Shown here: positions 42,450-50,900 of the stretch, in pieces
Layout: each line of letters begins with the position of its first letter
How positions within the stretch are numbered: position 1 is the first letter of the stretch
The notes under the pieces: generated by a model
Database searches by the model: none
Seen by the model: the letters and a program-made list of their open reading frames with translations, nothing else
What the model was told of the DNA's origin: nothing
Source: Chryseobacterium gregarium DSM 19109
GTDB taxonomy: Bacteria > Bacteroidota > Bacteroidia > Flavobacteriales > Weeksellaceae
DNA length: 64,000 nt
Direction: 5' to 3'
Assembly: GCF_000430845.1 (NCBI RefSeq)
Contig: NZ_AUMU01000001.1
Location: 434,001-498,000 of the forward strand
Position numbers and translations under genes: made by a program

Positions 42450-43214
42450 TTATTTTAAAAATTGATCCGCTTTCTTCGGGTTTATTATTTTAAAGGCGAG
42501 TTTTGGAAAAAATCTCCTTATAGGATCAAATATTTTTGCGTCTCCCACACGAATGGTGTACACATCTTTCTGCAACCCTTTAATAAGGCCTTTTGCCATA
42601 TCTTCGGGACTTATCTTCTTATCATTCCGCTCTGCAGTCATTTCTGTGGCGACCAATGGCGGAACCAGTTCAAATATTTTTAGGCGGCTTTCTAAAATCC
42701 TTAAGTGTTCGCGGAGTGTCACGGTATAAAAGGCAAGTGCAGTTTTCGAAGATGAATAGGTTGCTTCAATCAAAGAAGGAACCTTACTCAAGATAGATGT
42801 CGTATTGATGATGGCCGCTTCTTTTCTTGATTTCAGCATATCCATAAAAATATTATTAATTCTTATGACCCCCAGGTAATTGATATCCATTTCGTAAGCG
42901 GCACCTTCTAAATGTCTGTCATTGGCCATTCCTAAATTAGACGACGAAACCATAACCCCTGCATTATTATAAAGAATATCAATTCCTCCGAGTTTTTTTA
43001 TTTTGTCATAAAGAATTGTAGCATCGCCGGCATTGGCCAAATCACTTTTGATGGCTGTTAATTCCGGGTATTTGCTTTTGGCGGCATTCAGTTTATCCTG
43101 GTTTCTGCCTGTAATAATGACTCTTGCCCCGATTTCCAGAAACTGTTTGGCAGCTTCCAATCCGATTCCTGAAGCTCCGCCGGTAATGAGAATTGTTTTT
43201 CCTTTTAATTCCAT
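42450..43214 (-). CDS. Short-chain dehydrogenase/reductase
   Basis: 254 residues, classical SDR. It has the TGXXXGXG motif ILITGGASGIGLEAA (about 8-22), the NNAG segment ILYNNAGVMVSS and the catalytic region with Ser in INTTSILS and Tyr-X3-Lys in ATYSSSKTALAF. It is of the DltE-like group. It reduces or oxidises a hydroxyl or carbonyl group with NAD(P); the substrate is unknown. The MDR gene follows after 11 bases. Upstream, a 91-base gap with a 10-bp inverted repeat separates it from the next SDR. Confidence 0.92.
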   Translation of the reverse strand: MELKGKTILITGGASGIGLEAAKQFLEIGARVIITGRNQDKLNAAKSKYPELTAIKSDLANAGDATILYDKIKKLGGIDILYNNAGVMVSSSNLGMANDRHLEGAAYEMDINYLGVIRINNIFMDMLKSRKEAAIINTTSILSKVPSLIEATYSSSKTALAFYTVTLREHLRILESRLKIFELVPPLVATEMTAERNDKKISPEDMAKGLIKGLQKDVYTIRVGDAKIFDPIRRFFPKLAFKIINPKKADQFLK

Positions 43215-43243
43215 GACTGATTGATTAATTAGATATTAGAAAC

Positions 43244-43287
43244 TCTTCGTCAGAAATATTATTTAAATAAACAGTTACTGACGAAGA
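43244..43287. repeat. 10-bp inverted repeat between two SDR genes
   Basis: TCTTCGTCAG at 43244-43253 and CTGACGAAGA at 43278-43287 are perfect reverse complements, 24 bases apart. The spacer itself holds the palindrome TTATTTAAATAA. It may be a hairpin for the upstream SDR transcript or a binding site before the next gene. No -7 box was seen. Confidence 0.5.
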
Positions 43288-43305
43288 ATGATGTTAAATT
43301 TCAGG

Positions 43306-44010
43306 TTACGCCGGTTCTTTTGCAAAAAACTGTTTTGAATCCCCTACCGGAACATCAAACTGATTTTGCTTTAACGCATTCAACAGTTCGTCAGCAACTT
43401 CAGAAGGCGGGATTCCATTAGCACCACCGATTTCTGCAGAAAATTCTGTATTTACTAATGGCGGGTATACTTCGTAAATCTGAACATTTTCCTGCTCTTC
43501 ATAGGTCTGTCTTAACGCTTCTGTGTAGCCATGTAAAGCAGCTTTTGATGCGCTGTAAGTCGGCAACATTTTATGACTTCTAAAAACAGCAATTGATGAA
43601 ACATTAATTACCGCTGCTTCTGTTTTTTGAATTAAATAAGGAAGTAAAAGCTCTGTAAAATGAATGATGCTGAAATAGTTGGTATTCATCTCAACAACAG
43701 CTTTTTCATGGGCATTCCGGGTCTCATTTAACAGATAGGCGAATGCCGATCCTGCATTGTTGATGATTATATTCAGTTCGGGATGATTAATTTTCAATTC
43801 TTCTGCGATCCGAAGCCGGTCTGTTTCCACCGAAAGGTCGCCCTGAATTCCTACGGCACCGTCAAGTTCATTTAGGGCGTTCTGGAGACGTTCTCCGTTC
43901 CTTCCGTTGATGATGACACTATTTCCTTCTACATGAAGTTTTTTTGCAATGGCTAATCCGATTCCGGCACTTCCGCCGCTGATGAATACGGTATTTCCTG
44001 TTGTTTTCAT
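43306..44010 (-). CDS. Short-chain dehydrogenase/reductase
   Basis: 234 residues, classical SDR with the cofactor motif VFISGGSAGIGLAIA (about 8-22), INNAGSAFAYL and the active-site region INVSSIAVFRSHKMLPTYSASKAAL, giving Ser-Tyr-Lys. It resembles the DltE/YciK-like SDRs and is related in plan to its downstream neighbour. It lies between a structured Flavo-1-like element upstream and an inverted repeat downstream. Together with the ene-reductase and MDR it forms a set that could reduce unsaturated or carbonyl compounds. Confidence 0.92.
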   Translation of the reverse strand: MKTTGNTVFISGGSAGIGLAIAKKLHVEGNSVIINGRNGERLQNALNELDGAVGIQGDLSVETDRLRIAEELKINHPELNIIINNAGSAFAYLLNETRNAHEKAVVEMNTNYFSIIHFTELLLPYLIQKTEAAVINVSSIAVFRSHKMLPTYSASKAALHGYTEALRQTYEEQENVQIYEVYPPLVNTEFSAEIGGANGIPPSEVADELLNALKQNQFDVPVGDSKQFFAKEPA

Positions 44011-44057
44011 TGTTTTGTCTGTTTGAATGTTAAATATTGATATGGTTGTGGGTTTGC

Positions 44058-44136
44058 GACAGGGATTGCAGCGGCATCCTTTTGTGAAACAAAAGATACA
44101 GCGGAAAGCCCGCCCGTTCGCCCGGATTTTTTAATT
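44058..44136. ncRNA. Flavo-1-like structured RNA element (tentative)
   Basis: The segment AGGGATTGCAGCGGCATCCT followed by TTTGTGAAACAAAAGATACAG and CGGAAAGCCC can fold. CTTTTGT / ACAAAAG makes the inner stem, AGGG... / ...GCCC the outer one, and symmetric CAGCGG words face each other in between. A T6 run follows at about 44127. The pattern matches my memory of a frequent flavobacterial intergenic element, possibly the Flavo-1 motif. The strand is undecided. It lies between the ene-reductase and an SDR gene, both minus-strand, so on the minus strand it is part of their mRNA and on the plus strand antisense to nothing coding. Confidence 0.55.
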
Positions 44137-45222
44137 GTTCAGCACAGGATAGTCGGTATACCCTTTTTCGCCCGGCGTGTAAAATGTTGCCTGATCCGCC
44201 TCGTTCAGCGGTGCGCTTGTTTTGAAACGTGCTGGCAGATCGGGATTGGCAATGAACGGAACTCCGAAAGAAACCAAATCGGCATCACCGTCCTCCAACA
44301 CTTTCATGGCTGTTTCTTTGGTGAAGCCCCGGTTGATGATAATGGTTCCGTGGTAGATTTTACGGAAATGCTTTGCCACTTCCTGTACAGCGTGAGCATT
44401 ACCCGAAACATCGGTAAAAGGCTCAATCAGGTGAATGTAAGCCAAATCGTAATCGTTGAGACGGCTGACGATATAATTATACAGCTCAATGGTTTCATCA
44501 TCCACCAAAATTCCCATAATACCGTTGAGTGAAGGATTTAGGCGGACTCCGACTTTCCGGATGTCGGTCATTTCTTTTATTGCATCCAGGATTTCGAACA
44601 ATATCCGTGCCCTGTTTTCTACAGAACCGCCGTATTCATCGGTTCTCAGGTTACTATTCTTACTGAAGAACTGTTGCAGCAGATATCCGTTGGCTCCGTG
44701 AAGCTCTATCCCGTCAAAACCTGCTTCAAAAGCATTGAGTGCGGCTTGTTTGAAATCGTTTACCGTTCTTTTGATATCTTCCGTGGTCATTGGCTGAGGT
44801 TCATGCGATGACTGAAACCCTTTTGCCGTAAAGATCTGCTGTTCAGGATTGACATTGGACGGAGCCAATGGTTTTTTACCGTTGTGTAAATCGGGATGTG
44901 AATACGCTCCGGTATGCCAGAGCTGTGCGAATATTTTTCCACCTTCTTTATGAACGGCTTCCGTCGTGAGTTTCCAGCCTTCAATCTGTGCCGCAGTATA
45001 GATTCCGGGAACATTGACAACACCGACCGCTTCGGGACTGATGAAGGTGCCTTCTGTGATTATCAGGCCTGCTGTTGCTCGCTGCTGATAATATTTTGCA
45101 GTGAGTTCAGTAGCTTTATGTTCGGCGTTGTCTGAACGGCTTCGGGTCATCGGAGCCATGACGATACGGTTATTAAGATTCAGGTTATTGCTGTCGTAAT
45201 GATCAAAAAGTAGGTTTTCCAT
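44131..45222 (-). CDS. Old-yellow-enzyme-type alkene reductase
   Basis: 363 residues, FMN TIM-barrel of the NemA/OYE group. It has MAPMTRSRSDN at the N-terminus, QLWHTGAYSHPDLHNG, the substrate-binding HGANGYLLQQFFSKNSNLRTDEYGG, and ISRGF-like INRGFTKETAM phosphate loop. Such enzymes reduce activated C=C bonds (enones, maleimides, nitro compounds) with NAD(P)H. It is the first gene of the minus-strand oxidoreductase group and is divergent from hxlR. A shared 110-base regulatory region contains two copies of an HxlR-like operator. Confidence 0.93.
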   Translation of the reverse strand: MENLLFDHYDSNNLNLNNRIVMAPMTRSRSDNAEHKATELTAKYYQQRATAGLIITEGTFISPEAVGVVNVPGIYTAAQIEGWKLTTEAVHKEGGKIFAQLWHTGAYSHPDLHNGKKPLAPSNVNPEQQIFTAKGFQSSHEPQPMTTEDIKRTVNDFKQAALNAFEAGFDGIELHGANGYLLQQFFSKNSNLRTDEYGGSVENRARILFEILDAIKEMTDIRKVGVRLNPSLNGIMGILVDDETIELYNYIVSRLNDYDLAYIHLIEPFTDVSGNAHAVQEVAKHFRKIYHGTIIINRGFTKETAMKVLEDGDADLVSFGVPFIANPDLPARFKTSAPLNEADQATFYTPGEKGYTDYPVLNN

Positions 45223-45243
45223 TGTACCTTAAATTTAATTGAG

Positions 45244-45301
45244 TAAATTTGCTTTCGTTTTGCAAGTACAAATCTATACAATTACTTTCAAAATGCAAGT
45301 A
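45244..45301. promoter_or_regulatory. Shared promoter and duplicated operator between hxlR and the alkene reductase
   Basis: Two copies of CTTTCnnnnTGCAAGTA stand at 45252-45268 and 45285-45301, offset by 33 bases. The second lies in the near-palindrome TACTTTCAAAATGCAAGTA. TAAATTTG at 45244-45251 fits a plus-strand -7 box for hxlR, and CAAATCTA at 45269-45276 (TAGATTTG on the minus strand) fits the -7 box for the reductase. Copy 1 thus overlaps the hxlR start site and copy 2 lies in the upstream region of the reductase promoter. Confidence 0.65.
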
Positions 45302-45330
45302 TTTATTTTTAATTATTTAAATTTATTTTT

Positions 45331-45747
45331 ATGTCAACTTCAAAAAAGAGATCAGACTGCCCGATCAGCAGCTCATTAGATGTATGGGGAGACAAATGGT
45401 CTCTGCTGATTGTAAGAGACCTCATGTTTTCCAGACAATGTACCTATGGGGATTTCCTGAAATCCGACGAAAAAATAGCGACCAATATCCTGGCTTCGCG
45501 TCTTCTGATGTTAGAACAGAACGGTATCATTACCAAACAGGAGCATCCCGAAAGCAAAGCCAAAGTCCTGTATAAACTCACCGAAAAAGGGATTGACCTT
45601 ATGCCTTTGCTGATTGAAATCAATCTCTGGGCAGAAAAATATTCGGTCATTCCTGAAAGCCAGGCGATGGTTTTGGAAGAGGTGAAAAAGGATAAGGAAG
45701 GGTTTATTAAAGAGAAAATTGAGGAGTTAAAGAGGGTGATTTTGTGA
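45331..45747 (+). CDS. HxlR-family transcriptional regulator
   Basis: 138 residues, winged helix of the HxlR/YodB family: CPISSSLDVWGDKWSLLIVRDLMF at the N-terminus with the conserved Cys10, FLKSDEKIATNILASRLLMLEQNGII (recognition and wing). Members often sense electrophiles, quinones or hypochlorite through that Cys and repress adjacent detoxification genes. The divergent ene-reductase and the following SDR/MDR genes fit such a regulon. Two operator-like repeats lie in the shared upstream region. Confidence 0.93.
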   Translation: MSTSKKRSDCPISSSLDVWGDKWSLLIVRDLMFSRQCTYGDFLKSDEKIATNILASRLLMLEQNGIITKQEHPESKAKVLYKLTEKGIDLMPLLIEINLWAEKYSVIPESQAMVLEEVKKDKEGFIKEKIEELKRVIL

Positions 45748-45880
45748 TTGGTATAATAACATGTTAGAAATTATTGATTGCGATTTTAAAATTCTTCTAT
45801 AAATCACATTTAGAGTTTATTATTTCTTTAAAGAGATTTAGCTTCAATTTTTTATCTTTAGAATAAAATGTATCACAATA

Positions 45881-46426
45881 ATGAAAAATAGTATTATGTT
45901 GATTATTTTCCTTTTGACACAAAGTGTTTATAGTCAAAATATGGGTTCTTTATGTGATTCAATTTATAAAACTCCCATAATAACTTGTAAATATCCTAAA
46001 CCGGGGAAACAAAAAAACTATAGTCGGTTAGATACTATTGATGTATATTCAAAAGATTATCCAACCAAACTTATTGAAGGTTCCGGATTTATAATAAACA
46101 AGAATAGAAAAATTGGCTCAATTGGCTATACAATTCAAATAACAAGAGATATTAATAATAGGCTAATCCGTGTTTTAAAATCTGAAGTTAAGCACTATAA
46201 AAAATATGATTATAAATCTCAAAAAAGTGTAATTAGTGAAATAACAATTTATTTTGACGAATTTCAACAACCTGATTTAGCTAAGTATACTTCTAAAACT
46301 TATATTTCTGATGCATTGGTAACAAATAAAACTGAATTTTTTAATTTAAAAGAAAATAATAAGGATAATTTTGAATTTAAAAATGTAAAAATGCTATTGG
46401 AAGAAACAGGAAAGCACATAAAATAA
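45881..46426 (+). CDS. AT-rich secreted protein of unknown function
   Basis: 181 residues with a signal peptide (MKNSIMLIIFLLTQSVYSQ). The mature part has two Cys (Cys24 and Cys36) and a basic, Lys/Tyr/Asn-rich C-terminal half (IQITRDINNRLIRVLKSEV). No family recognised. It is clearly more A/T-rich than its neighbours, which fits a recent gain or weak selection. An approximate -7 box TATCTTTA stands about 25 bases before the start. The stretch 45748-45880 before it is A/T-rich with nothing else visible. Confidence 0.55.
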   Translation: MKNSIMLIIFLLTQSVYSQNMGSLCDSIYKTPIITCKYPKPGKQKNYSRLDTIDVYSKDYPTKLIEGSGFIINKNRKIGSIGYTIQITRDINNRLIRVLKSEVKHYKKYDYKSQKSVISEITIYFDEFQQPDLAKYTSKTYISDALVTNKTEFFNLKENNKDNFEFKNVKMLLEETGKHIK

Positions 46427-46478
46427 AATTGTTTTTATATTAATAATGAATAACTTACAGTTTTCCAATTTAAAAGCT

Positions 46479-46486
46479 TAATTTTG
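46479..46486 (+). promoter_or_regulatory. -7 promoter box before the J-domain/KTSC gene
   Basis: TAATTTTG matches TAnnTTTG, and the following bases CACCCCGAAATAA match the same positions after the rpsF -7 box at all but one base. It lies 25 bases before the ATG. Confidence 0.6.
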
Positions 46487-46511
46487 CACCCCGAAATAAG
46501 GATTATACAGT

Positions 46512-46958
46512 ATGAAAAGAATTGGCGAACACCGAAAACTTCTGGGCGTAGATAATACCGCTACCCTGAAAGATTTGAAAACCATCTACAGAAATGTGAT
46601 GAAAGATACGCATCCTGATAAATTTGTGAACGATGAAGCCGGACAGCTGGAAGCAGAAGAGAAAAGCAAATCGATCATCGAAGCCTATCATTTTCTGGTA
46701 AGCATCAACCCGGAAACGCAGGAAAAATATAAGGAAGAATACACGGAAACAATTACCACATCCATCATTACTGATTTCTATCTGGAGAAACAGATTCTGA
46801 AAGTTCAGCATCTGAACGGTAAAATGTTCGAATACATCGGGGTTCCAAGGAATGTGTACATCAAAATGGTCAATTCCGATTCGGCGAGCCGTTTTGCAAG
46901 AAGGCATATTTACGGAAAGTTCATCTACAGAAAATCCGGTGAGGTAATGGCAGATTAA
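46512..46958 (+). CDS. J-domain protein fused to a KTSC domain
   Basis: 148 residues. The N-terminal 75 residues form a J-domain-like helical unit with the Hsp70-stimulating tripeptide HPD in KDTHPDKFVN, followed by EEKSKSIIEAYHFLVSI. The C-terminal 60 residues are a KTSC domain (FEYIGVPRNVYIKMVNSDSASRFARRHIYGKF). J-domains recruit DnaK; KTSC domains are of unknown role and are often linked to nucleic-acid enzymes. The Gly/Phe and zinc regions of full DnaJ are absent. A promoter precedes it and a hairpin terminator follows at 46984. Confidence 0.87.
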   Translation: MKRIGEHRKLLGVDNTATLKDLKTIYRNVMKDTHPDKFVNDEAGQLEAEEKSKSIIEAYHFLVSINPETQEKYKEEYTETITTSIITDFYLEKQILKVQHLNGKMFEYIGVPRNVYIKMVNSDSASRFARRHIYGKFIYRKSGEVMAD

Positions 46959-46983
46959 TTTCTTTTCTATATGATAAAATAAT

Positions 46984-47014
46984 GAGGCTTTCGGTTGATT
47001 CCGGAAGTCTTTTT
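46984..47014 (+). terminator. Terminator of the J-domain/KTSC gene
   Basis: GGCTTTCGG / CCGGAAGTC makes a 9-bp stem with two G:U pairs, extendable by A:T and G:T, loop TTGATT, then TTTTT. The rest of the gap to 47163 is A/T-rich with no recognised site. Confidence 0.65.
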
Positions 47015-47163
47015 CATTTACTTATAAGAATCTTGTTCAATCTAAAAAATCAGTAAGAAATTATTTTTTGAGATAAATTAAGCAGATTTTTCCTTATAAA
47101 ATATTTTACCATATCGATTTGAGTTTCCTCTGATATACCTATATTCGTATTCATTCAACTTCC

Positions 47164-47685
47164 ATGATTCATTATTTCAATTCCATCTGCGAATTCAGGC
47201 AGGTCAATCCGGCTATTAAAGGTCATGCGATGAGAATCTCTGATCCCACTTTAGGAAATATCCGCGACACGCTTCTTGATTTTAAAACCGAACTTGAAAG
47301 CCGCTATCCGGCTTTCAGAGATACTGAACTTTCCGTAAAAATTTCCAAAGGCTTCAGTAATTTCCCAAATGTTCTGTATGCCTGTATTTTGCCGCCCGGA
47401 CAAGCTGTCCCCAACGGAATTTATACGGCCATATGTTTTGACATCCTGGGAAGAGGCGCATTGGTCGGATGTGTGGAATCCAAGATTACATGCAAAGGCT
47501 TGCCCACTGTGAACAGAATAAAACCCTTGAACATTGACGTAGACGGCGCCAGCGAGCGGACGAAATACAATAATGTTTTTGTGAATCCGAAAGAGTTCTA
47601 TTATCCTCTGGAAAACGATCTGGAGCTGGATCGGCATATCACAGCGTCTTTAAACCTGTGTTTTGATTACTTAAAATTACCTTGA
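47164..47685 (+). CDS. Unknown protein, possibly MrcB-N/DUF3578-like
   Basis: 173 residues without signal peptide or membrane segment. The central part (VKISKGFSNFPNVLYACILPPGQAVPNGIYTAICFDILGRGALVGCVES) has the general look of the DUF3578/MrcB N-terminal domain found in some McrB-type and HNH restriction proteins, where it binds modified DNA. The match is by eye only and is weak. No nuclease or GTPase domain follows, and the next gene is the convergent RND pump. If the resemblance is real, this is a stand-alone reader domain. A later ATG at 47230 is an alternative start. Confidence 0.55.
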   Translation: MIHYFNSICEFRQVNPAIKGHAMRISDPTLGNIRDTLLDFKTELESRYPAFRDTELSVKISKGFSNFPNVLYACILPPGQAVPNGIYTAICFDILGRGALVGCVESKITCKGLPTVNRIKPLNIDVDGASERTKYNNVFVNPKEFYYPLENDLELDRHITASLNLCFDYLKLP

Positions 47686-47761
47686 TTTAAAGTTTCATCA
47701 GTTCGGATGTTTTTCGCAGCAGAGCGGAGAAAAATGTATTGAAAATTTTTAGCCGGGACTA

Positions 47762-47798
47762 ACTTCTCGATACGCTTTTCCCAAAAGCTACGAAGTGA
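47762..47798. repeat. Hairpin resembling a flavobacterial dispersed repeat
   Basis: ACTTCTCGATACGCTTTTCC followed by CAAAAGCTACGAAGT folds as GCTTTT/AAAAGC inside ACTTC/GAAGT. The CTCGATACG ... TACGAAGTGA words recall a repeat common in flavobacterial intergenic DNA. It is a lone degenerate copy in the 255-base gap 47686-47940, which otherwise holds only the RND terminator. Confidence 0.45.
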
Positions 47799-47882
47799 GA
47801 CTCCCTGTCCAAAGAAATTCTAATATTGGCTGAAATTAATTCTGATTATCTGATATTCAATATCGCTTAAAATCCAAATAAA

Positions 47883-47912
47883 AAGAAGCGCATCATTGCT
47901 GATACGCTTCTT
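47883..47912 (-). terminator. Terminator of the RND efflux operon
   Basis: On the minus strand, a 13-bp stem AAGAAGCGTATCA / TGATGCGCTTCTT with one wobble, a GCAA tetraloop and a TTTTTATT tail, just beyond the pump's stop codon. Confidence 0.9.
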
Positions 47913-47940
47913 TCGGTTAATTAAGGTTAAGGTTGGTATA

Positions 47941-50900
47941 TTAATCTATGTGTTTCGGGGTGTACCCGTCTTCACTTAATTCTTTATGTTCATAGTCTGC
48001 TTTCATTTCAGCTTCATAATCAACTGTTTCATGTTTACCCATTCTTCTCAACATTGAATCGAATAGTGAATAAACCGTAGGAACAATAATTAAGGTAAGG
48101 AATAATGATGAGGTCAGACCACCGATGATTACCCAAGCCAATCCGTTGTTCATCTCCGCTCCTGCCCCTTTTGCAATCGCAATCGGGATCATACCGAAGA
48201 TCATTGCGATCGTTGTCATCAAAATCGGACGGAGACGTGCGTGGTTAGCCTGAATCAAAGCGTCATGCGTACTTGCTCCTGCTGCTTTTCTCATGTTGGC
48301 AAAATCGACAATCATAATCGCGTTTTTCGCTACCAAACCGATCAACATGATCATCCCCAGCATTGTAAAGATATTAATCGTATTTCCTGTAATGGCAAGA
48401 ATCACCATTACTCCGATCAATGCCAAAGGAATTGAGAACAATACCACAAACGGATACACAAACGAATCATAAAGCGAAACCATCACCAGATAAACCAGTA
48501 CAATAGCTGCCAGTAAAGCGATTCCTAAAGTCCCCATACCTTCTGTCTGGTTCTCCATATCTCCACTCCAAAGGTAATTTACTCCGGCTGGTTTTGTTTT
48601 TTCATTGGTCATAAACTGGTCTGCCCATTCGTTGGCAACATCAGCCATTGCACGGCCTACCACTTTAGATTTCACTTTTACGGAAGCCGTTTTATCTCTA
48701 CGCTCCAGCAAACTTGGTCCTGATCCCATTTTCACATCAGCAAACTGACTCAATCTGATTTGCTCGCCTGATGGATTGGTAAACATTAAGTTTCTTACAT
48801 CATCAATTGACTGTCTGTTGGCATCACCAAAACGGATGTTGATATCATATTCGTATTCTCCGGCTCTGAATTTTCCGTCTGTGTTTCCTGAGAATGCAGT
48901 CTGCATTGTTTGACCAACACTTGAAAGATTTAAACCTAAAGAAGACATTTTATCTCGGTCGATATTAACCTGCACTTCAGGATTTCCTGAGTCGGAAGAT
49001 AATTCTGCATCTACAGCTCCCGGAACTTTTTTAAGCAAAGCCAGAATTCTGTTGGCTTCTTTGTTTGCCGTTGCGTTATCAGGAGCAGTAACTACCATTT
49101 CGATTGGTGCAGCATCTGCTCCCATTAATCCGATTGGTGCTGTTTTAAACTCAACTCCGGTGAATTTTTCTTCTAAAGCTCTTTTAATTTTAGCAGATTT
49201 AATATCTGTACTTTCGTTACGTTCAGATTTATCAACTAAAATTACCTGAATTTCTGATTGGTATAAAGTTGCCTGCGCGCCACCAAAACCTGATGACTGC
49301 TGACCAACTGTAGTAATCATATCGACTACATCTTTATCATTTCTCAGATATTTTTCAACCTGTAAAGTCAATTGGTTTGTTTTTTCAACGGAAGCATCTT
49401 TAGGTAATTCCATCTGAACAAGGAACTGACCTCTGTCCATTTTCGGGAAGAATTCTCCACCGATAAATCCGCCACCCATTAATCCCATTGTCACAACAAT
49501 CAGAAGTACAAATGTAAGAACAACGGTCATTACCCTTCTTAAACCGGTTTTTAAAACCCATTCCAGAATTCCTGTAATCCAGTGCGTGAATTTATCCAAT
49601 TGTTTTTCAAACCAAAGGATGAATTTCTCGAAAGGATTTTTACCCGTCAAATGAACCAACTTTCCAAATCTTGAAGACAGCCAAGGAATAATGGTAAATG
49701 ATGCCAGTAATGAGAATAGTGTTGCAATAACTACCGTGACACAGAACTGCGCTAAGATATCTGAAACCAAACCTGAACTCATCGCAATCGGTAAGAATAC
49801 TACCACGATTACCATTGTAATCGCTGTTACGGTAAATCCAATTTCTGAAGCTCCGTCGTAGGCCGCACGGATTCTGCTTTTCCCCATTTCCATGTGACGG
49901 TAAACGTTCTCCAATACTACAATCGCGTCATCCACAAGAATACCTACAACCAGTGAAAGTCCCAATAAACTCATTAAGTTTAAAGTATATCCCATCAAAT
50001 ACATTCCAATAACCGTTGCAATCAATGATACCGGAATGGAAACCATTACGATAAATGCGTTTCTGATGTTGTGAAGGAACAATAACATTACAACGGCCAC
50101 CAAAATAATCGCCAAGAATAAATCGAAAATTACGTGATCTGCCGCTTCAAGCGTAAAGTCTGTATTGTCATCTACAATCGCAACTTTTAATCCCTGAACT
50201 GTATAATTGGTCTGAACCTGCTCAATCGTCTTCTTTACTGCTTCAGAAACTGATACGGCATTGGCATCAGACTGTTTTTTTACCTGAAGTAAAATGGTAG
50301 GATTTTGATTAAATCTCGCTACTTTTTCAATATCTTTCTGAGTATCGAAAACTGTTGCAATATCAGATAAACGAACCTGAGCTCCATTTTTGTTTGATAC
50401 TACAAGACTGTTCATCTCGGCAATATCTCTGTATTTCCCGGAAAGTCTGATGGTAGATCTTGAAGTTCTCGTCTTTAAAGCTCCTGTTGGGAAGTCTAAG
50501 TTAGAAGAAAGAATTGCCTGCTGTACATCTGAAATGGCAACGCCATAACCCTGCATTTTCTTTTCATCTAAATTTACCTGAATTTCTCTCTCCTGTCCGC
50601 CTACAAGATCAACCTGAGCAACACCGTTTACACGGGAGAAAACCGGCTCTACTTTTTTATCTAAAAGATCGTAAAGTTCCTTATTATTCAATTTATCACT
50701 TGAAATACTCAAAGTCATGATCGGTAAATCATCCAGTGAGAATTTCTGCAATGATGGAGGATCTGCATCTTCCGGAAGGTCTGCCAGAATCGCATTGACC
50801 TTTCTCTGCGCATCATTCAAAGCATAATTTACATCGGCACCCGTGTTCAGCTGAACCATAATTACCGATAAACTCTCATAAGAAGAGGATTCTACTTTTT

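Noticed and set aside
46503..46907. A 134-codon minus-strand open frame
   Set aside because: It is antisense to the J-domain/KTSC gene, which has a promoter, terminator and two recognisable domains.
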